From Planktothrix tepida PCC 9214 (GTDB lineage: Bacteria; Cyanobacteriota; Cyanobacteriia; Cyanobacteriales; Microcoleaceae), in assembly GCF_900009145.1 (NCBI RefSeq), contig NZ_LN889802.1:659677-711066 (forward strand): a DNA stretch of 51,390 bases, given 5' to 3'. The position numbers and the translations under genes are program-made. The notes under the pieces were generated by a model. It was not told where the DNA came from. It made no database searches and was given only the letters and a program-made list of their open reading frames with translations. Of the stretch, positions 8,436 to 16,996 are shown piece after piece; positions within the stretch are counted from its first letter, which is position 1; every line of letters begins with the position of its first letter.

Positions 8436-10979
8436 CTACAAATGCAGAGGATCAATATCAATGGTAATATAAACAGAACTGGAATTAAACTCAGAGAATT
8501 TAGGTAAAATAATAGAAGATTCTTGAGAAGTTTTAATTAAAATTTGCCAGCGATAACGATTTGCAACTCGAAGAATAGGAGCAGGAGCAGGGCCTAATAA
8601 TTCAAAATCAGAATTAAGATTATTTTCTAATAAAAATTCTGCTAATTTTTGAGCAGTTTCTTCAACATCTTGCTGATTAAAACTACTTAACCGTAATAGA
8701 ATTAAACGACCATAAGGCGGATAATTTAATTCCTGTCGCTGTTGTAATTCGGTGGCGACAAAGGATTTATAATCATGACGTTGTACCGCTTGAATCACCG
8801 GATGTTCGGGGGTGTAGGTTTGTAAAATCACTCGCCCTGGATCATTTCCTCTTCCTGCTCGTCCTGCGACTTGGACTAAGGTTTGAAAGGCGCGTTCACT
8901 AGCGCGATAATCTGATAAATGTAATAACCCATCGGCGGATACAATTCCGACTAAACTAACGGAGGCTAAATCTAACCCTTTGGTTAACATTTGGGTTCCC
9001 ACTAATAGATCGGCTTCTCCATTTGCAAATTGAGTTAATAGAGTGCGGTGAGCATTTTTTCGAGAGGTGGTATCACTATCAAATCGAATACATTTTAACT
9101 CAGGGAATAAGCGGTTTAATTCTTCTGTTACCCGTTGGGTTCCACTGCCAAAATGTTTAAAATAGGGAGAGTCACAATCAGGACAACGTTGGGGATACAA
9201 TTGACTATAATTACAATAATGACATCTTAACAGTTGGGCTGCATCGGGATGTTCATGATGATACGCTAATGACACATCACAATGGGGACATTCCATCACA
9301 TAACCACAACTGCGACAGGAAACAAAGGTACTGTGTCCCCGACGATGGATAAATAAGATTCCTTGTTGGCGAGTTTTTTTGAGTTGGTGTAAGGCGGTTT
9401 GTAAATCATAACTAAAAATAGATCGATTTCCTTGACGCAATTCTTGACGCATATCAACGATTTTGATGGGGGGAAGGGGTCGGGCTTGAATGCGTTCAGG
9501 AAGGGATAAATAAAACCGATTTTGTTGGGTTTTGTGTTTAATTTCTAACCAGCTTTCTAAGGATGGAGTTGCTGATCCTAATATTAAAGGACAATTTTCT
9601 AATTCAGCGCGCCATTGAGCAACTTTTCGAGCATGATAACAGGGAGAAGGTTGATCTTGTTTGAAACTGCTATCATGTTCTTCGTCTAAAATAATTAATC
9701 CTAATTTCGGTAAGGGGGCGAATATTGCTGAACGAGTTCCGATAATAATTTGAGGTAAACCCAAGGTCATATTGCGCCAGGTATCATAACGTTCTCCATC
9801 GGAAAGAGCACTATGATAGACGAAAACTTGATCGCAAAAACGAGCGCGAAATCGGTCGGTTAATTGGGGGGTTAAGCCAATTTCAGGAACTAAGACTAAT
9901 GCAGATTTCCCTTGAGTTAGAATAGGTGCGATCGCTTGTAAATAAACTTCGGTTTTTCCTGACCCTGTAACCCCGTGTAATAAAACTTGAGCATAACCGG
10001 ATAAAGAGTTAATGGTTTGTAAAGATTCCGTTTGATATTGATTTAAAACTTTAGGCTGATCGGAAGTTTGAAAAATTCCTTGATTTTGTCTTAAAATTTC
10101 TCTTTCAGTGATAACAATACAGCCTTTTTCTGCTAAATTTTTTAATAAGCTAGAACTGGTACTACAAATTTTAATTAAGTCATTGAACCAAAGTTCTCCT
10201 CCCTGTTGTTTGAGAACTTTAATCACAACCGTTAAAACTTCCTGTTGGCGGGGAGTTAAATCTAAGGGGATAATATCATCAACTAATGTAACCGCTTGTT
10301 TTAATTTTGGACGAGGGGGACTAGGAGGTTCTAAATAACTTTCCACCCAGTTTCGTTGTAATAAATCTTTTAATCCTCGTTGAGGATTAATCACATTTTG
10401 TTTTAAATATTTCCAAGTAAAATCTCCGGTTTCTGAAGATTTTAAAAGATTTAAAATAGAAGCAGCAGGCGGATTTAAAAATAATTGAGCATCCTTGGGG
10501 ATAGGTTCAGAGGTTAAACGAATGCGACGTTGACTTCTTCCTAATAACCCAGGGGGTAAAGCCGTCCGAATCACTGAAATTAAAGGGGTTTGATAATAAT
10601 TAGAAACCTGTTGTAAGAGTTGCCAATAGGTTGAAGGGAAGAAACCGTTACAAATAATATCTTCAACTGCTTTGACTCGATGTTCGGGTAAATCAGGAGA
10701 CAGTTGTTCAAGCAACTGAATTGCAATTCCTCCTAATTGTTGAGTTCCAAAGGGAACACTAACGATATCTCCAGGCTTTACCCTTAAATCTGAAGGAACT
10801 CGATAAATAAATAACTTTTGTTCCTCTTGATCTTCTGAGTTAAAACTATAAGGAACATCAACTAATACTTCAACAAATCGTTCTGAACCCCAAACAGAAT
10901 CACGGGAATTATCTTGAGAGTAAGATGCACCCGGTTCAGCAACAATAAACTTAGATTGATCACAAATCAAAGAAGACAT
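8436..10979 (-). CDS. priA: primosomal protein N' (replication restart helicase PriA)
   Basis: PriA reloads the replisome at stalled forks as an SF2 DNA helicase. From the ATG at 10979 the protein has 847 residues, slightly longer than the E. coli protein. Visible are the Walker A motif GVTGSGKTEVYL (about 336-347), the DEEHD box, the zinc-binding Cys clusters (CRSCGYVMECPHC, CHYCNYS, CPDCDSPYF) and helicase motif VI VAGRAGRG. A GTG-class frame extends 24 codons further upstream (to 11051) but that stretch is translated from a short tandem repeat and lacks family similarity, so I prefer 10979. It follows the sugar nucleotidyltransferase gene on the same strand with about 80 bp between them. 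Confidence 0.93.
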   Translation of the reverse strand: MSSLICDQSKFIVAEPGASYSQDNSRDSVWGSERFVEVLVDVPYSFNSEDQEEQKLFIYRVPSDLRVKPGDIVSVPFGTQQLGGIAIQLLEQLSPDLPEHRVKAVEDIICNGFFPSTYWQLLQQVSNYYQTPLISVIRTALPPGLLGRSQRRIRLTSEPIPKDAQLFLNPPAASILNLLKSSETGDFTWKYLKQNVINPQRGLKDLLQRNWVESYLEPPSPPRPKLKQAVTLVDDIIPLDLTPRQQEVLTVVIKVLKQQGGELWFNDLIKICSTSSSLLKNLAEKGCIVITEREILRQNQGIFQTSDQPKVLNQYQTESLQTINSLSGYAQVLLHGVTGSGKTEVYLQAIAPILTQGKSALVLVPEIGLTPQLTDRFRARFCDQVFVYHSALSDGERYDTWRNMTLGLPQIIIGTRSAIFAPLPKLGLIILDEEHDSSFKQDQPSPCYHARKVAQWRAELENCPLILGSATPSLESWLEIKHKTQQNRFYLSLPERIQARPLPPIKIVDMRQELRQGNRSIFSYDLQTALHQLKKTRQQGILFIHRRGHSTFVSCRSCGYVMECPHCDVSLAYHHEHPDAAQLLRCHYCNYSQLYPQRCPDCDSPYFKHFGSGTQRVTEELNRLFPELKCIRFDSDTTSRKNAHRTLLTQFANGEADLLVGTQMLTKGLDLASVSLVGIVSADGLLHLSDYRASERAFQTLVQVAGRAGRGNDPGRVILQTYTPEHPVIQAVQRHDYKSFVATELQQRQELNYPPYGRLILLRLSSFNQQDVEETAQKLAEFLLENNLNSDFELLGPAPAPILRVANRYRWQILIKTSQESSIILPKFSEFNSSSVYITIDIDPLHL

Positions 10980-11014
10980 CAGCAGTTTTTGTTGAGTATT
11001 AATAAGGAGAAAGG

Positions 11015-11053
11015 CGACGGGTGACGGATACCGAATACCGGACACCGACACCG
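11015..11053. repeat. short degenerate tandem repeat (GGATACCGAATACCGGACACC type)
   Basis: Units related to GACGG/GATACC/GACACC run head to tail between the nucleotidyltransferase stop and priA. Similar strings are common intergenic spacers in filamentous cyanobacteria. It creates the spurious N-terminal extension of priA. Confidence 0.6.
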
Positions 11054-11059
11054 CTTAGA

Positions 11060-12217
11060 TTAAGAATTACCCAATAAATCGACGATGGCTTGTCGTTCAG
11101 AAGAATCTGAATTAAACACTTGACGAGTATCTGTAATTAACCAATCAAGGGCCGCTGCTTGGACATCAATGGAAGCACCGAGTTTATCTACACAATAGCG
11201 CCCAAATACCAATTTATCGACTAAACGCACTCCTGGGCCTAAACGAGAATATTCAAAAATCACGCTATTGTCTACATAAGCATCGTTGCAAATCCAGCAG
11301 TTAGGGCCAATCATCGTCGGGCCAATAATCGTTGCTCCATCTTCAATACGAGTCATCCCTCCAATATAAACCGGGCCTTGGATATTGACTTGATCCCAGT
11401 TGACAGCCACATTTAACCCCGTATAGATCCCTGGATACACCTGATGACCGGGAATCGAAACGTTTTTAATATATCCTAATAACACACTGCGAATCGCTTG
11501 CCAATAGTCGGGCACTTTGCCAATATCCACCCATTCAAAATCCATAGAAATGCCATAAAAAGGTGCACCAATATCGACTAAATGGGGAAATAATTGGCTA
11601 CCAATATCATACTCACACCCGGATGGAATATATTTAAAAATCTCTGGTTCAAAAATATAAATCCCCGTATTAATATCTGTGCTGAGAGCTTCTTCTACGG
11701 AAGGTTTTTCTTGAAAAGCTTTAACACGACCCGTTTTGTCCGTAACAACAACCCCATAACTAGAAACTTGATCTTGAGGAACAGATTTCATAACAATGGT
11801 GGCAATAGAACCTTTTTCTCGATGCCACCTCACCGCTTCTGCTAAGTCTAAATCAATTAACGCATCCCCACACAAAACCACAAAGGTATCATCAAAAAAG
11901 GGATTAAAATCTTGAATTCGTTTCATCCCTCCGGCTGAACCCAAGGCTTGTCCGATTAAATTTCCCTCCTCAATTCTTCCTTCAAAGGAATAAGAAATTT
12001 GAACCCCAAACCGTTGACCATCTCGAAAATAGTTTTCAATTTCATCTGCTAAGTGGCTAACATTGACCATAATTTGGTCAAACCCGTGCATTCGCAGTAA
12101 TTCCACCAAAAATTCCATTACTGGTTTTTGCAGAATAGGAATTAAAGGTTTCGGGATCGTATAAGTAATGGGACGGATACGAGTTCCTTTTCCAGCGGCC
12201 AAAATCATGGCTTTCAT
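11060..12217 (-). CDS. NDP-sugar (mannose-1-phosphate-type) nucleotidyltransferase
   Basis: The 385-aa protein has an N-terminal nucleotidyltransferase domain with the signature AAGKGTRIRPITYTIPKPLIP (residues about 6-26, split here by the G-rich loop) and GDALIDLDL (about 117-125). A left-handed beta-helix hexapeptide tail follows (GPVYIGG, ATIIGPTMIGPNCWI). The family transfers NMP to a sugar 1-phosphate for glycan precursors; sugar specificity cannot be read off. The ATG at 12217 is favoured over the GTG two codons upstream because GAGGAAG sits 8 nt before it and only 2 nt before the GTG. It is upstream of priA on the same strand. Confidence 0.88.
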   Translation of the reverse strand: MKAMILAAGKGTRIRPITYTIPKPLIPILQKPVMEFLVELLRMHGFDQIMVNVSHLADEIENYFRDGQRFGVQISYSFEGRIEEGNLIGQALGSAGGMKRIQDFNPFFDDTFVVLCGDALIDLDLAEAVRWHREKGSIATIVMKSVPQDQVSSYGVVVTDKTGRVKAFQEKPSVEEALSTDINTGIYIFEPEIFKYIPSGCEYDIGSQLFPHLVDIGAPFYGISMDFEWVDIGKVPDYWQAIRSVLLGYIKNVSIPGHQVYPGIYTGLNVAVNWDQVNIQGPVYIGGMTRIEDGATIIGPTMIGPNCWICNDAYVDNSVIFEYSRLGPGVRLVDKLVFGRYCVDKLGASIDVQAAALDWLITDTRQVFNSDSSERQAIVDLLGNS

Positions 12218-12317
12218 GTTCACTTCCTCAACCCTAAGCTATGTTTAAAGTTATCAAATGAGATACAACTCATGGATCAAAATCAGTTGGCTTTTTGTTT
12301 ATGCAACACTGTCCTAG

Positions 12318-12470
12318 AAGCATGACTTCATATTACAATCTGATCTAGGAAATCCTGATCAATTAATAGCCTATCAAGGTTTATTAGGATTGATCCGTGA
12401 GATTCCTGAAAAGTTGTCGTTAAAAGGATTTAAGAGTTTGGTGATAGCTCAGTCAGAGAGCGAATTTTAA
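12318..12470 (+). pseudogene. unidentified short coding-like fragment
   Basis: One plus-strand frame without ATG reads FILQSDLGNPDQLIAYQGLL, then IREIPEKLSLKGFKSLVI and SESEF before a stop. The composition looks protein-like and unlike random AT-rich spacer, so it may be the tail of a lost gene. It overlaps the 3' end of scpA by about 40 bp in antisense. I do not recognise the family. Confidence 0.3.
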
Positions 12471-13323
12471 GGTCTTGATAAAATTCCTCTTGGACTAGCT
12501 CGACTTTAGATTGAGCCGATAATAATAATAAGGCCCAAAACACCCCCACCCGATCATGATTTGGACTTAAGTGAACCGGGTTTTCTTCCGAAACGGGGGG
12601 GGGTTGCGGTGGCTTCGTCTGTAACCACAGGGCTAATAGCTGGTCAAGCTCAAACCATTCCTGACTCTGTTGTGCTCCTTCGAGATTCAACAGTCGTTCA
12701 ACTTGCGCCGCCATTTCCACTAAGTTTTCCTGGTGGGCCAACTCAGCGATCGCCCGTGCGGTTGTTGATCTGGTTTTGGCGGTACTGGGACGGGGGCGGG
12801 GGCGAGCTTTTTGGGCTGCAATGGTAGCAGCCATCAGTTGCAACTGTTCAATCAGTTCTGACAACGTGACTCGCCGTTTTTGGGGAATTTTAGCAACGGC
12901 CCGTCGTTTCAGTTGTCGTTCCAGTTGTTGGGGCCGTTGAATGCCATTGCCTTCCTCTTCTGGTTCGAGGAACTCTTCTGCTTCGGGTAAGGTCGCATTC
13001 GGGTCTATTTCCGTTGCCATCAAACTATCTGCCTTGAGCAAGACGAGCATAGAGGCATACAAAAAGGCTTGGCCGGACTGGGACAACTCGGTAAAATTAT
13101 TGCTAGAGGTTGATTCCTCTGGGGGTGTCAGTTTACTGAGATAACGATCAATGACATCAATCACCTGAACATCCCAAGGATCAATTTCTCCCCTCTGCGC
13201 CAAGTCAATTAGGAGTGCAATTCCCTCGGATAGAGCCGTTAAGGCATCTTGAGGGGTGGCAACGGCCAAGGGAAAGTTAGAGAGCGGATCAGGACTCGAA
13301 AGAATAGAATCGCCTGAAATCAC
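12430..13323 (-). CDS. scpA: segregation and condensation protein A
   Basis: ScpA is the kleisin that bridges SMC heads together with ScpB in chromosome condensation. The 297-aa protein shows the N-terminal kleisin signature around LLIDLAQRGEIDPWDVQVID (residues about 36-55), then a helix with LYASMLVLLKADSL (about 88-101). A charged, low-complexity middle (RRAVAKIPQKRRV, ARPRPRPSTAKTRS) precedes the C-terminal winged helix (FWALLLLSAQSKVELVQEE). The only good start is the GTG at 13323. The C-terminus overlaps a plus-strand coding-like fragment. No scpB or smc is in the window. Confidence 0.88.
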   Translation of the reverse strand: MISGDSILSSPDPLSNFPLAVATPQDALTALSEGIALLIDLAQRGEIDPWDVQVIDVIDRYLSKLTPPEESTSSNNFTELSQSGQAFLYASMLVLLKADSLMATEIDPNATLPEAEEFLEPEEEGNGIQRPQQLERQLKRRAVAKIPQKRRVTLSELIEQLQLMAATIAAQKARPRPRPSTAKTRSTTARAIAELAHQENLVEMAAQVERLLNLEGAQQSQEWFELDQLLALWLQTKPPQPPPVSEENPVHLSPNHDRVGVFWALLLLSAQSKVELVQEEFYQDLKIRSLTELSPNS

Positions 13324-13386
13324 TGAAGGTACAAAACTCAGTAGTTCACTTAATGCCTACCTATTGTAAACCAAAACTTTCGTTTC

Positions 13387-13794
13387 TTACCCGACAACAC
13401 CGTCGGCGGGTTGTTCCTTTGAAAGGACTTCAGGAGTATGGGTTAAAACTTCAACGGTGGGAATCAATGTTTTTTGTTGAGTTTCTAAGGAGTTTTGATA
13501 ATCATTGAGTTGTTTTTGCAGATTCGTTTCTAACTCTTGAATTCGTTTTTCTTGTTGTCGCAGTTGACGGGATGCTTCCCGGTTAGCAAGGGTGCGTTGC
13601 AATCTTGACCATAAACTAAAAATCCAAGCTAAAAATGCACCAAATCCGGTAGCAATTATTAATTCAATCGCAATGGGGGCTTGTACTTCTACTCCTTCGA
13701 TGAGTTGAACGGTGGCCAGATTAGTGTTTTGTAAACTAAACAAAACTAATCCTAAACAGATAATAAAAATAAACAAAAAATTCAGCGCGCGCAT
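13387..13794 (-). CDS. LapA-domain inner membrane protein
   Basis: The 135-aa protein has two membrane helices (about residues 3-22 and 42-62) separated by a short QNTNLATVQL loop, the pattern of the LapA/DUF1049 family. A coiled coil follows (about 65-110, REASRQLRQQEKRIQELETN) and then a Pro/Thr-rich tail. In E. coli LapA helps control LPS assembly; in cyanobacteria the role is not established. The tail is longer than the bare domain. It lies between scpA and a lipoprotein gene on the same strand, with about 60 bp to scpA. The ATG at 13794 fits the start of the first helix (MRALNFLFIF). Confidence 0.8.
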   Translation of the reverse strand: MRALNFLFIFIICLGLVLFSLQNTNLATVQLIEGVEVQAPIAIELIIATGFGAFLAWIFSLWSRLQRTLANREASRQLRQQEKRIQELETNLQKQLNDYQNSLETQQKTLIPTVEVLTHTPEVLSKEQPADGVVG

Positions 13795-13959
13795 GAGTAT
13801 TTTCTCCGTTCAGGGGAATGTTGAGTTTGTACCGATGCCCCGTCAAGACAAGCTAAGGGCGGAGTGATGCCATGAGAATATTGGCAGTCTTGAAAGGGGG
13901 ATATATCAGTCGTAAAAACCTGTTTTAATTTTAAGGGTTTTTGGGACTTTTGAATCGGG

Positions 13960-14757
13960 TTAAACCTTCGTCGGAATCAAAGGTTTCTCTGTTTTAATCT
14001 TGGGGTAGGTACTCGATTTCAGGTAAATTCCTAAAGCCGTTACGAGAATAATTAAAACGCTTCCAATTCCAATCGGACTCGGAACCCAGAACATGGCTTC
14101 GAGGTGATTAATTTCTCCGGGTTTGAGTGTCCAGATAACCTGTTTTCCATTAGACTCAACATTGACTAACAACGGTTCACCCGATGGGTCAGAAAGACTG
14201 ACTGGATTAATCACCGTTGCACCCCAAGGCGTTGTTAATACAAATTGCAGTTCTAATAAGTTGCCTGAACTGATTAATACGTTATCTGAGGTGGAGAGTA
14301 GAGAAAGCGATCGCAAATCTAATTCTAAGCTGAGATGATTGCGTAAGGCAAAAATAAAATTATTTTGTTTAACGTTAAAATCTGAAGAAAATTGAGGAAG
14401 TTCGATATGAGATTGTTTCTTAGATTTTTTAGATTTAAATTCGGCAGGATTAAAGAATTGATTAAATTTTTTCTCTAAATCCTGACCATTATAGAAAGGA
14501 ATTGTCACTAAAATTTCTTGTTTAGAGAGTCGTTTGGTTTTCCCTTTTAACTGTTTAACTCGTTGTTCCATCGTAGATATCCATTCATCTACGACGTCAT
14601 GGCTAAAGCTGGTCAATTGTTCTCCTAATTGAATCTTTTGAACAATTTGACCGTGGGTTTGATCCTGAAATTCTACTCCTACATCATATCGAACACAGCC
14701 ACTTAACAGAAAAATAGCGCAAAAAACAAGTGTTAATTGTTTAATAATTTTGATCAT
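13960..14757 (-). CDS. DUF3153-like cyanobacterial lipoprotein
   Basis: The 265-aa protein begins with a lipoprotein signal peptide ending LLSGC (Cys21) and ends with a membrane helix (about 228-247, IGIGSVLIILVTALGIYL), so it is probably anchored at both ends with a periplasmic or lumenal body. The opening VRYDVGVEFQDQTHGQIVQ matches what I recall of DUF3153, a family of cyanobacteria and plastids without an assigned function. The domain name is from memory. It is preceded by a divergent gap before the hemerythrin gene and followed by the LapA-like gene. Confidence 0.72.
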   Translation of the reverse strand: MIKIIKQLTLVFCAIFLLSGCVRYDVGVEFQDQTHGQIVQKIQLGEQLTSFSHDVVDEWISTMEQRVKQLKGKTKRLSKQEILVTIPFYNGQDLEKKFNQFFNPAEFKSKKSKKQSHIELPQFSSDFNVKQNNFIFALRNHLSLELDLRSLSLLSTSDNVLISSGNLLELQFVLTTPWGATVINPVSLSDPSGEPLLVNVESNGKQVIWTLKPGEINHLEAMFWVPSPIGIGSVLIILVTALGIYLKSSTYPKIKTEKPLIPTKV

Positions 14758-15010
14758 AATTTTATCTCCAGTTATTGTTAAATCCTATTATATAGCGAGT
14801 CTTGATCAATTGCGCCAGTGCTAATCCTCTGGTTTGTTAGGGTTGTAGGGGAAATTTGAGCAGGAGTTTTTCGGGCGATCGCATTCACTTAAAGATTCTT
14901 AATAATGTTGATTTTTTGATAATCCTGTACTATAGAGGTATAGACTCAATTAAGGCTAAAGGCCCTGAATTATTTTTAAATTTCTTCCAGACTATTCAGG
15001 AGTTGATTTT

Positions 15011-15892
15011 ATGGGGATTACACTCGCGCAATGGCTACCCGAATATGAAACAGGGGATGACCTTGTTGATGAACAACATCAAAGTCTATTTAGTATCATC
15101 AATTCCCTGAATAATGCCATGTTAGAGGGACAGGGTGAAGCGTTACTACAAAAAACCCTGGAGAGTTTAAAAGACTACACGACTGTTCATTTTGATACTG
15201 AAGAAGAATTCATGCTTCGTCACAACTATCCGGGTTATGAACAACATCGGATTAAGCATGAAGCTCTCAAAACTCAAGTTTTGAAATTTGAACAGAAAAA
15301 TCACAATAACCTATCTCAGTTAACCATTGAAGTCTCCCATTTTTTAACAGATTGGTTAATTCATCACATCAAAGATGAAGATCGAAAAATGATTAGATTT
15401 TGCTGTCACGGCTGTTGGTTTAAGCCTCATTCAGATTCTACTCATTCCTCGGCTACACTTTCTTCCCAGTTTGAGATTGCTCGTTGGCATTCCAAATATG
15501 AAACGGGTTATACTTTGATTGATGATCAACATAAAAGCCTCTTCCATGCGATTAATGCACTTAATACTGCAATGCTGGCAGGACGAGCAGAAGAATTAAT
15601 CCAACGAACCCTCAAGAGTTTAAGGAATTACACAACTATTCATTTTGAGACAGAAGAACAATTTATGCTCCACTATGGCTATCCGGGCTATTCGGAACAT
15701 AAAGCTAAACATCAACGGCTGCGGGAACAAGTGGAACAGTTTAATCAACAGGAAAAAACAGAATCTAGTTCAGAACTTAGCATCAACGTCTCTCATTTTT
15801 TGACCCATTGGCTGATTGATCATATTAAAGATGAAGATCAAAAAATGATTATTTTCCTCAGCCAAAAACGACAAAAGGGACTTAAAAATTAA
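15011..15892 (+). CDS. tandem bacteriohemerythrin
   Basis: The 293-aa protein is two hemerythrin domains in one chain. Domain 1 (about residues 8-130) keeps H23, H60, E64, H79, H83, H119 and D124; domain 2 (about 158-285) keeps the matching set (DDQHK, HFETEEQF, YSEHKAKH, HIKDEDQK). Each should hold a non-haem di-iron O2-binding centre. Bacteriohemerythrins usually have one domain, so this is an internal duplication. The linker contains CCHGC (131-135) plus two more His, a possible extra redox or metal site. AGGAG at 14998-15002 sits 8 nt before the ATG. The gene is alone, between a divergent lipoprotein gene and tRNA-Arg. Confidence 0.93.
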   Translation: MGITLAQWLPEYETGDDLVDEQHQSLFSIINSLNNAMLEGQGEALLQKTLESLKDYTTVHFDTEEEFMLRHNYPGYEQHRIKHEALKTQVLKFEQKNHNNLSQLTIEVSHFLTDWLIHHIKDEDRKMIRFCCHGCWFKPHSDSTHSSATLSSQFEIARWHSKYETGYTLIDDQHKSLFHAINALNTAMLAGRAEELIQRTLKSLRNYTTIHFETEEQFMLHYGYPGYSEHKAKHQRLREQVEQFNQQEKTESSSELSINVSHFLTHWLIDHIKDEDQKMIIFLSQKRQKGLKN

Positions 15893-16031
15893 GGAATAGG
15901 TTGAATATCATCGAATGTTGTATCAGGATTACAATCTGTCATTCAAGATTTAACGAATTCACCCAGCAGACCCTGAAAATTGATCAAGGTGTTTGTATAA
16001 AATCATGCTACTATGGAAATAGTGTCAATTT

Positions 16032-16351
16032 GGGGCTGTGGCTCAGGTGGATAGAGCAAGCGCCTCCTGAACAATCGGGCACCATGTGGGGAAACCTCGT
16101 GAGTGAATGTGGTCAAATTCAAGGAAGCCTAAGTCTGGGAACAGATAAGGTAATCTTGAGCCAAGCTTTACCTCTTATGGAGGAAAGAAGGTGCAGAGAC
16201 TGGTTCTACAGAATAATTGATTTTATTCTTTAGACATAACGGCCACCACCTACAGGCAGCGTCAGCCTAGGGTGAAGGGATAGTCCAGAGAGTGGGGAAA
16301 CTCACACAAATCTGAAGCGCTAGGTCGGCGGTTCAAGTCCGCCCAGTCCCG
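16032..16351 (+). tRNA. trnR-CCU: tRNA-Arg(CCT), interrupted by a group I intron
   Basis: The exons fold as a complete tRNA. The acceptor GGGGCTG (16032-16038) pairs with CAGTCCC (16344-16350), with discriminator G16351. The D arm is GCTC/GAGC (16041-16057). The anticodon stem AGCGC (16059-16063) pairs with GCGCT (16317-16321), the loop being CT-CCT-AA with anticodon CCT at 16066-16068. The variable loop is AGGTC, and the T arm is GGCGG-TTCAAGT-CCGCC (16327-16343). The 3' CCA is not encoded. The intron lies after position 36 of the anticodon loop. A 110-codon frame drawn across this locus is spurious. Confidence 0.93.
16069..16314 (+). other. group I intron in tRNA-Arg(CCT)
   Basis: The 246-nt intron follows U (T16068) and ends in G (G16314), as group I introns do. 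The conserved R and S elements are visible as GTGCAGAGACT (16191-16201) and GGGATAGTCC (16277-16286); GACT and AGTC form the P7 pairing. No homing endonuclease ORF is present. It is probably self-splicing, of the small tRNA-intron type (subgroup IC3) known in cyanobacterial tRNA-Leu(UAA). Removal restores a canonical 7-nt anticodon loop. Confidence 0.9.
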
Positions 16352-16376
16352 TTTAATCCATTTCAGCCATTATCCT

Positions 16377-16413
16377 CCTCAACCGTCAGTCAGGAACACG
16401 GGTTGAGGTTTGT
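16377..16413 (+). terminator. terminator after tRNA-Arg
   Basis: CCTCAACC (16377-16384) pairs perfectly with GGTTGAGG (16401-16408), followed by TTTGTGTG. It lies 25 bp past the tRNA. Confidence 0.65.
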
Positions 16414-16640
16414 GTGTTGTATTCTAATACAAGAGCCGAGAGCAAGCTGAGACTACCCAATCAATCAGCGTGAACTACCTACACCGCCCTAATCGGGTCA
16501 GTCGTGGGGCACGAGTGTGGAAGAAGCTAAAAGTCGTAAGTAGAAATACTCGATACAGATTTTTTAAATAAAGCTGTAGCTTACGTTACAAAATTTTAAG
16601 ATTTTGCAGCAATGTCATCCAAATTTTGCGAAAGGGGGGA

Positions 16641-16646
16641 TATAAT
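16641..16646 (+). promoter_or_regulatory. -10 box TATAAT upstream of the 51-aa gene
   Basis: A perfect TATAAT lies 37 bp before the ATG at 16683. A weak -35 (about 16618-16623) could pair with it. GAGGAG right after it is too far from the ATG to be the ribosome site. Confidence 0.5.
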
Positions 16647-16682
16647 AGAGGAGTAAGCACAAAAGATTATTAAAAAAAGTCC

Positions 16683-16838
16683 ATGTTGAACAAAAACTCA
16701 CGCAGAAATTCAGTTAAACTCTCCGATGTCCACCGGGCTAACATCCAAAAAAGATTAGAACATCGCCTGGAAGTTGCTAGAACGAATGGAGATGAAAATC
16801 TGATCCGTCTTCTCGAAGCCGAAATGCGCCAAATTTAG
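16683..16838 (+). CDS. 51-aa basic, helical small protein
   Basis: This short frame encodes 51 residues beginning MLNKNSRRNSVKLSDVHRAN and ending ENLIRLLEAEMRQI. It is amphipathic and highly charged, without Cys, signal peptide or membrane segment. The regular heptad-like helix (QKRLEHRLEVARTNGDEN) reads like real coding sequence. A perfect TATAAT promoter box lies 37 bp upstream, and a terminator hairpin lies about 110 bp downstream. I do not recognise the family; it could be a small regulator or RNA-binding protein. A 65-codon frame on the other strand across its 3' part is less protein-like. Confidence 0.65.
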   Translation: MLNKNSRRNSVKLSDVHRANIQKRLEHRLEVARTNGDENLIRLLEAEMRQI

Positions 16839-16950
16839 GCTAAATTTAGAAAGATATTCTGTCAAATAATACCTGCATTCAGCTAGGCAGTGGTGAAACC
16901 CAGTCGTGTTAACCTTAGCCCTAGAAGAATATATGATTAAAAATTTCCCC

Positions 16951-16985
16951 AAAGCCTGGTTGAATCACATCACCAGGCTTTCTAG
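16951..16985. terminator. bidirectional hairpin terminator
   Basis: AAAGCCTGG (16951-16959) pairs with CCAGGCTTT (16973-16981). A-rich sequence precedes and T-rich sequence follows, so it can serve the small plus-strand gene and tldD, whose stop is at 16997 on the minus strand. Confidence 0.7.
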
Positions 16986-16996
16986 TTACTGTCTAA

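Larger units (their letters stand above)
16352..16682. other. gene-free stretch with a terminator and a promoter
   Basis: It holds the tRNA terminator (16377-16413) and the TATAAT box at 16641-16646. The middle (about 16430-16550) is GC-richer than its surroundings and contains CCCTAATCGGGTC and GTGGGGCACGAG; it has no ORF and could be an ncRNA or transposon-end relic, which I cannot identify. Confidence 0.4.

Noticed and set aside
10980-11051. N-terminal extension of PriA
   Set aside because: It is translated from a tandem repeat (GGATACC type) and has no family resemblance; ATG at 10979 is preferred.
12561-12827. 88-codon plus-strand frame inside scpA
   Set aside because: Antisense shadow of the low-complexity, high-GC middle of scpA.
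15901-16233. 110-codon plus-strand frame
   Set aside because: It runs across the tRNA-Arg 5' exon and into the group I intron.
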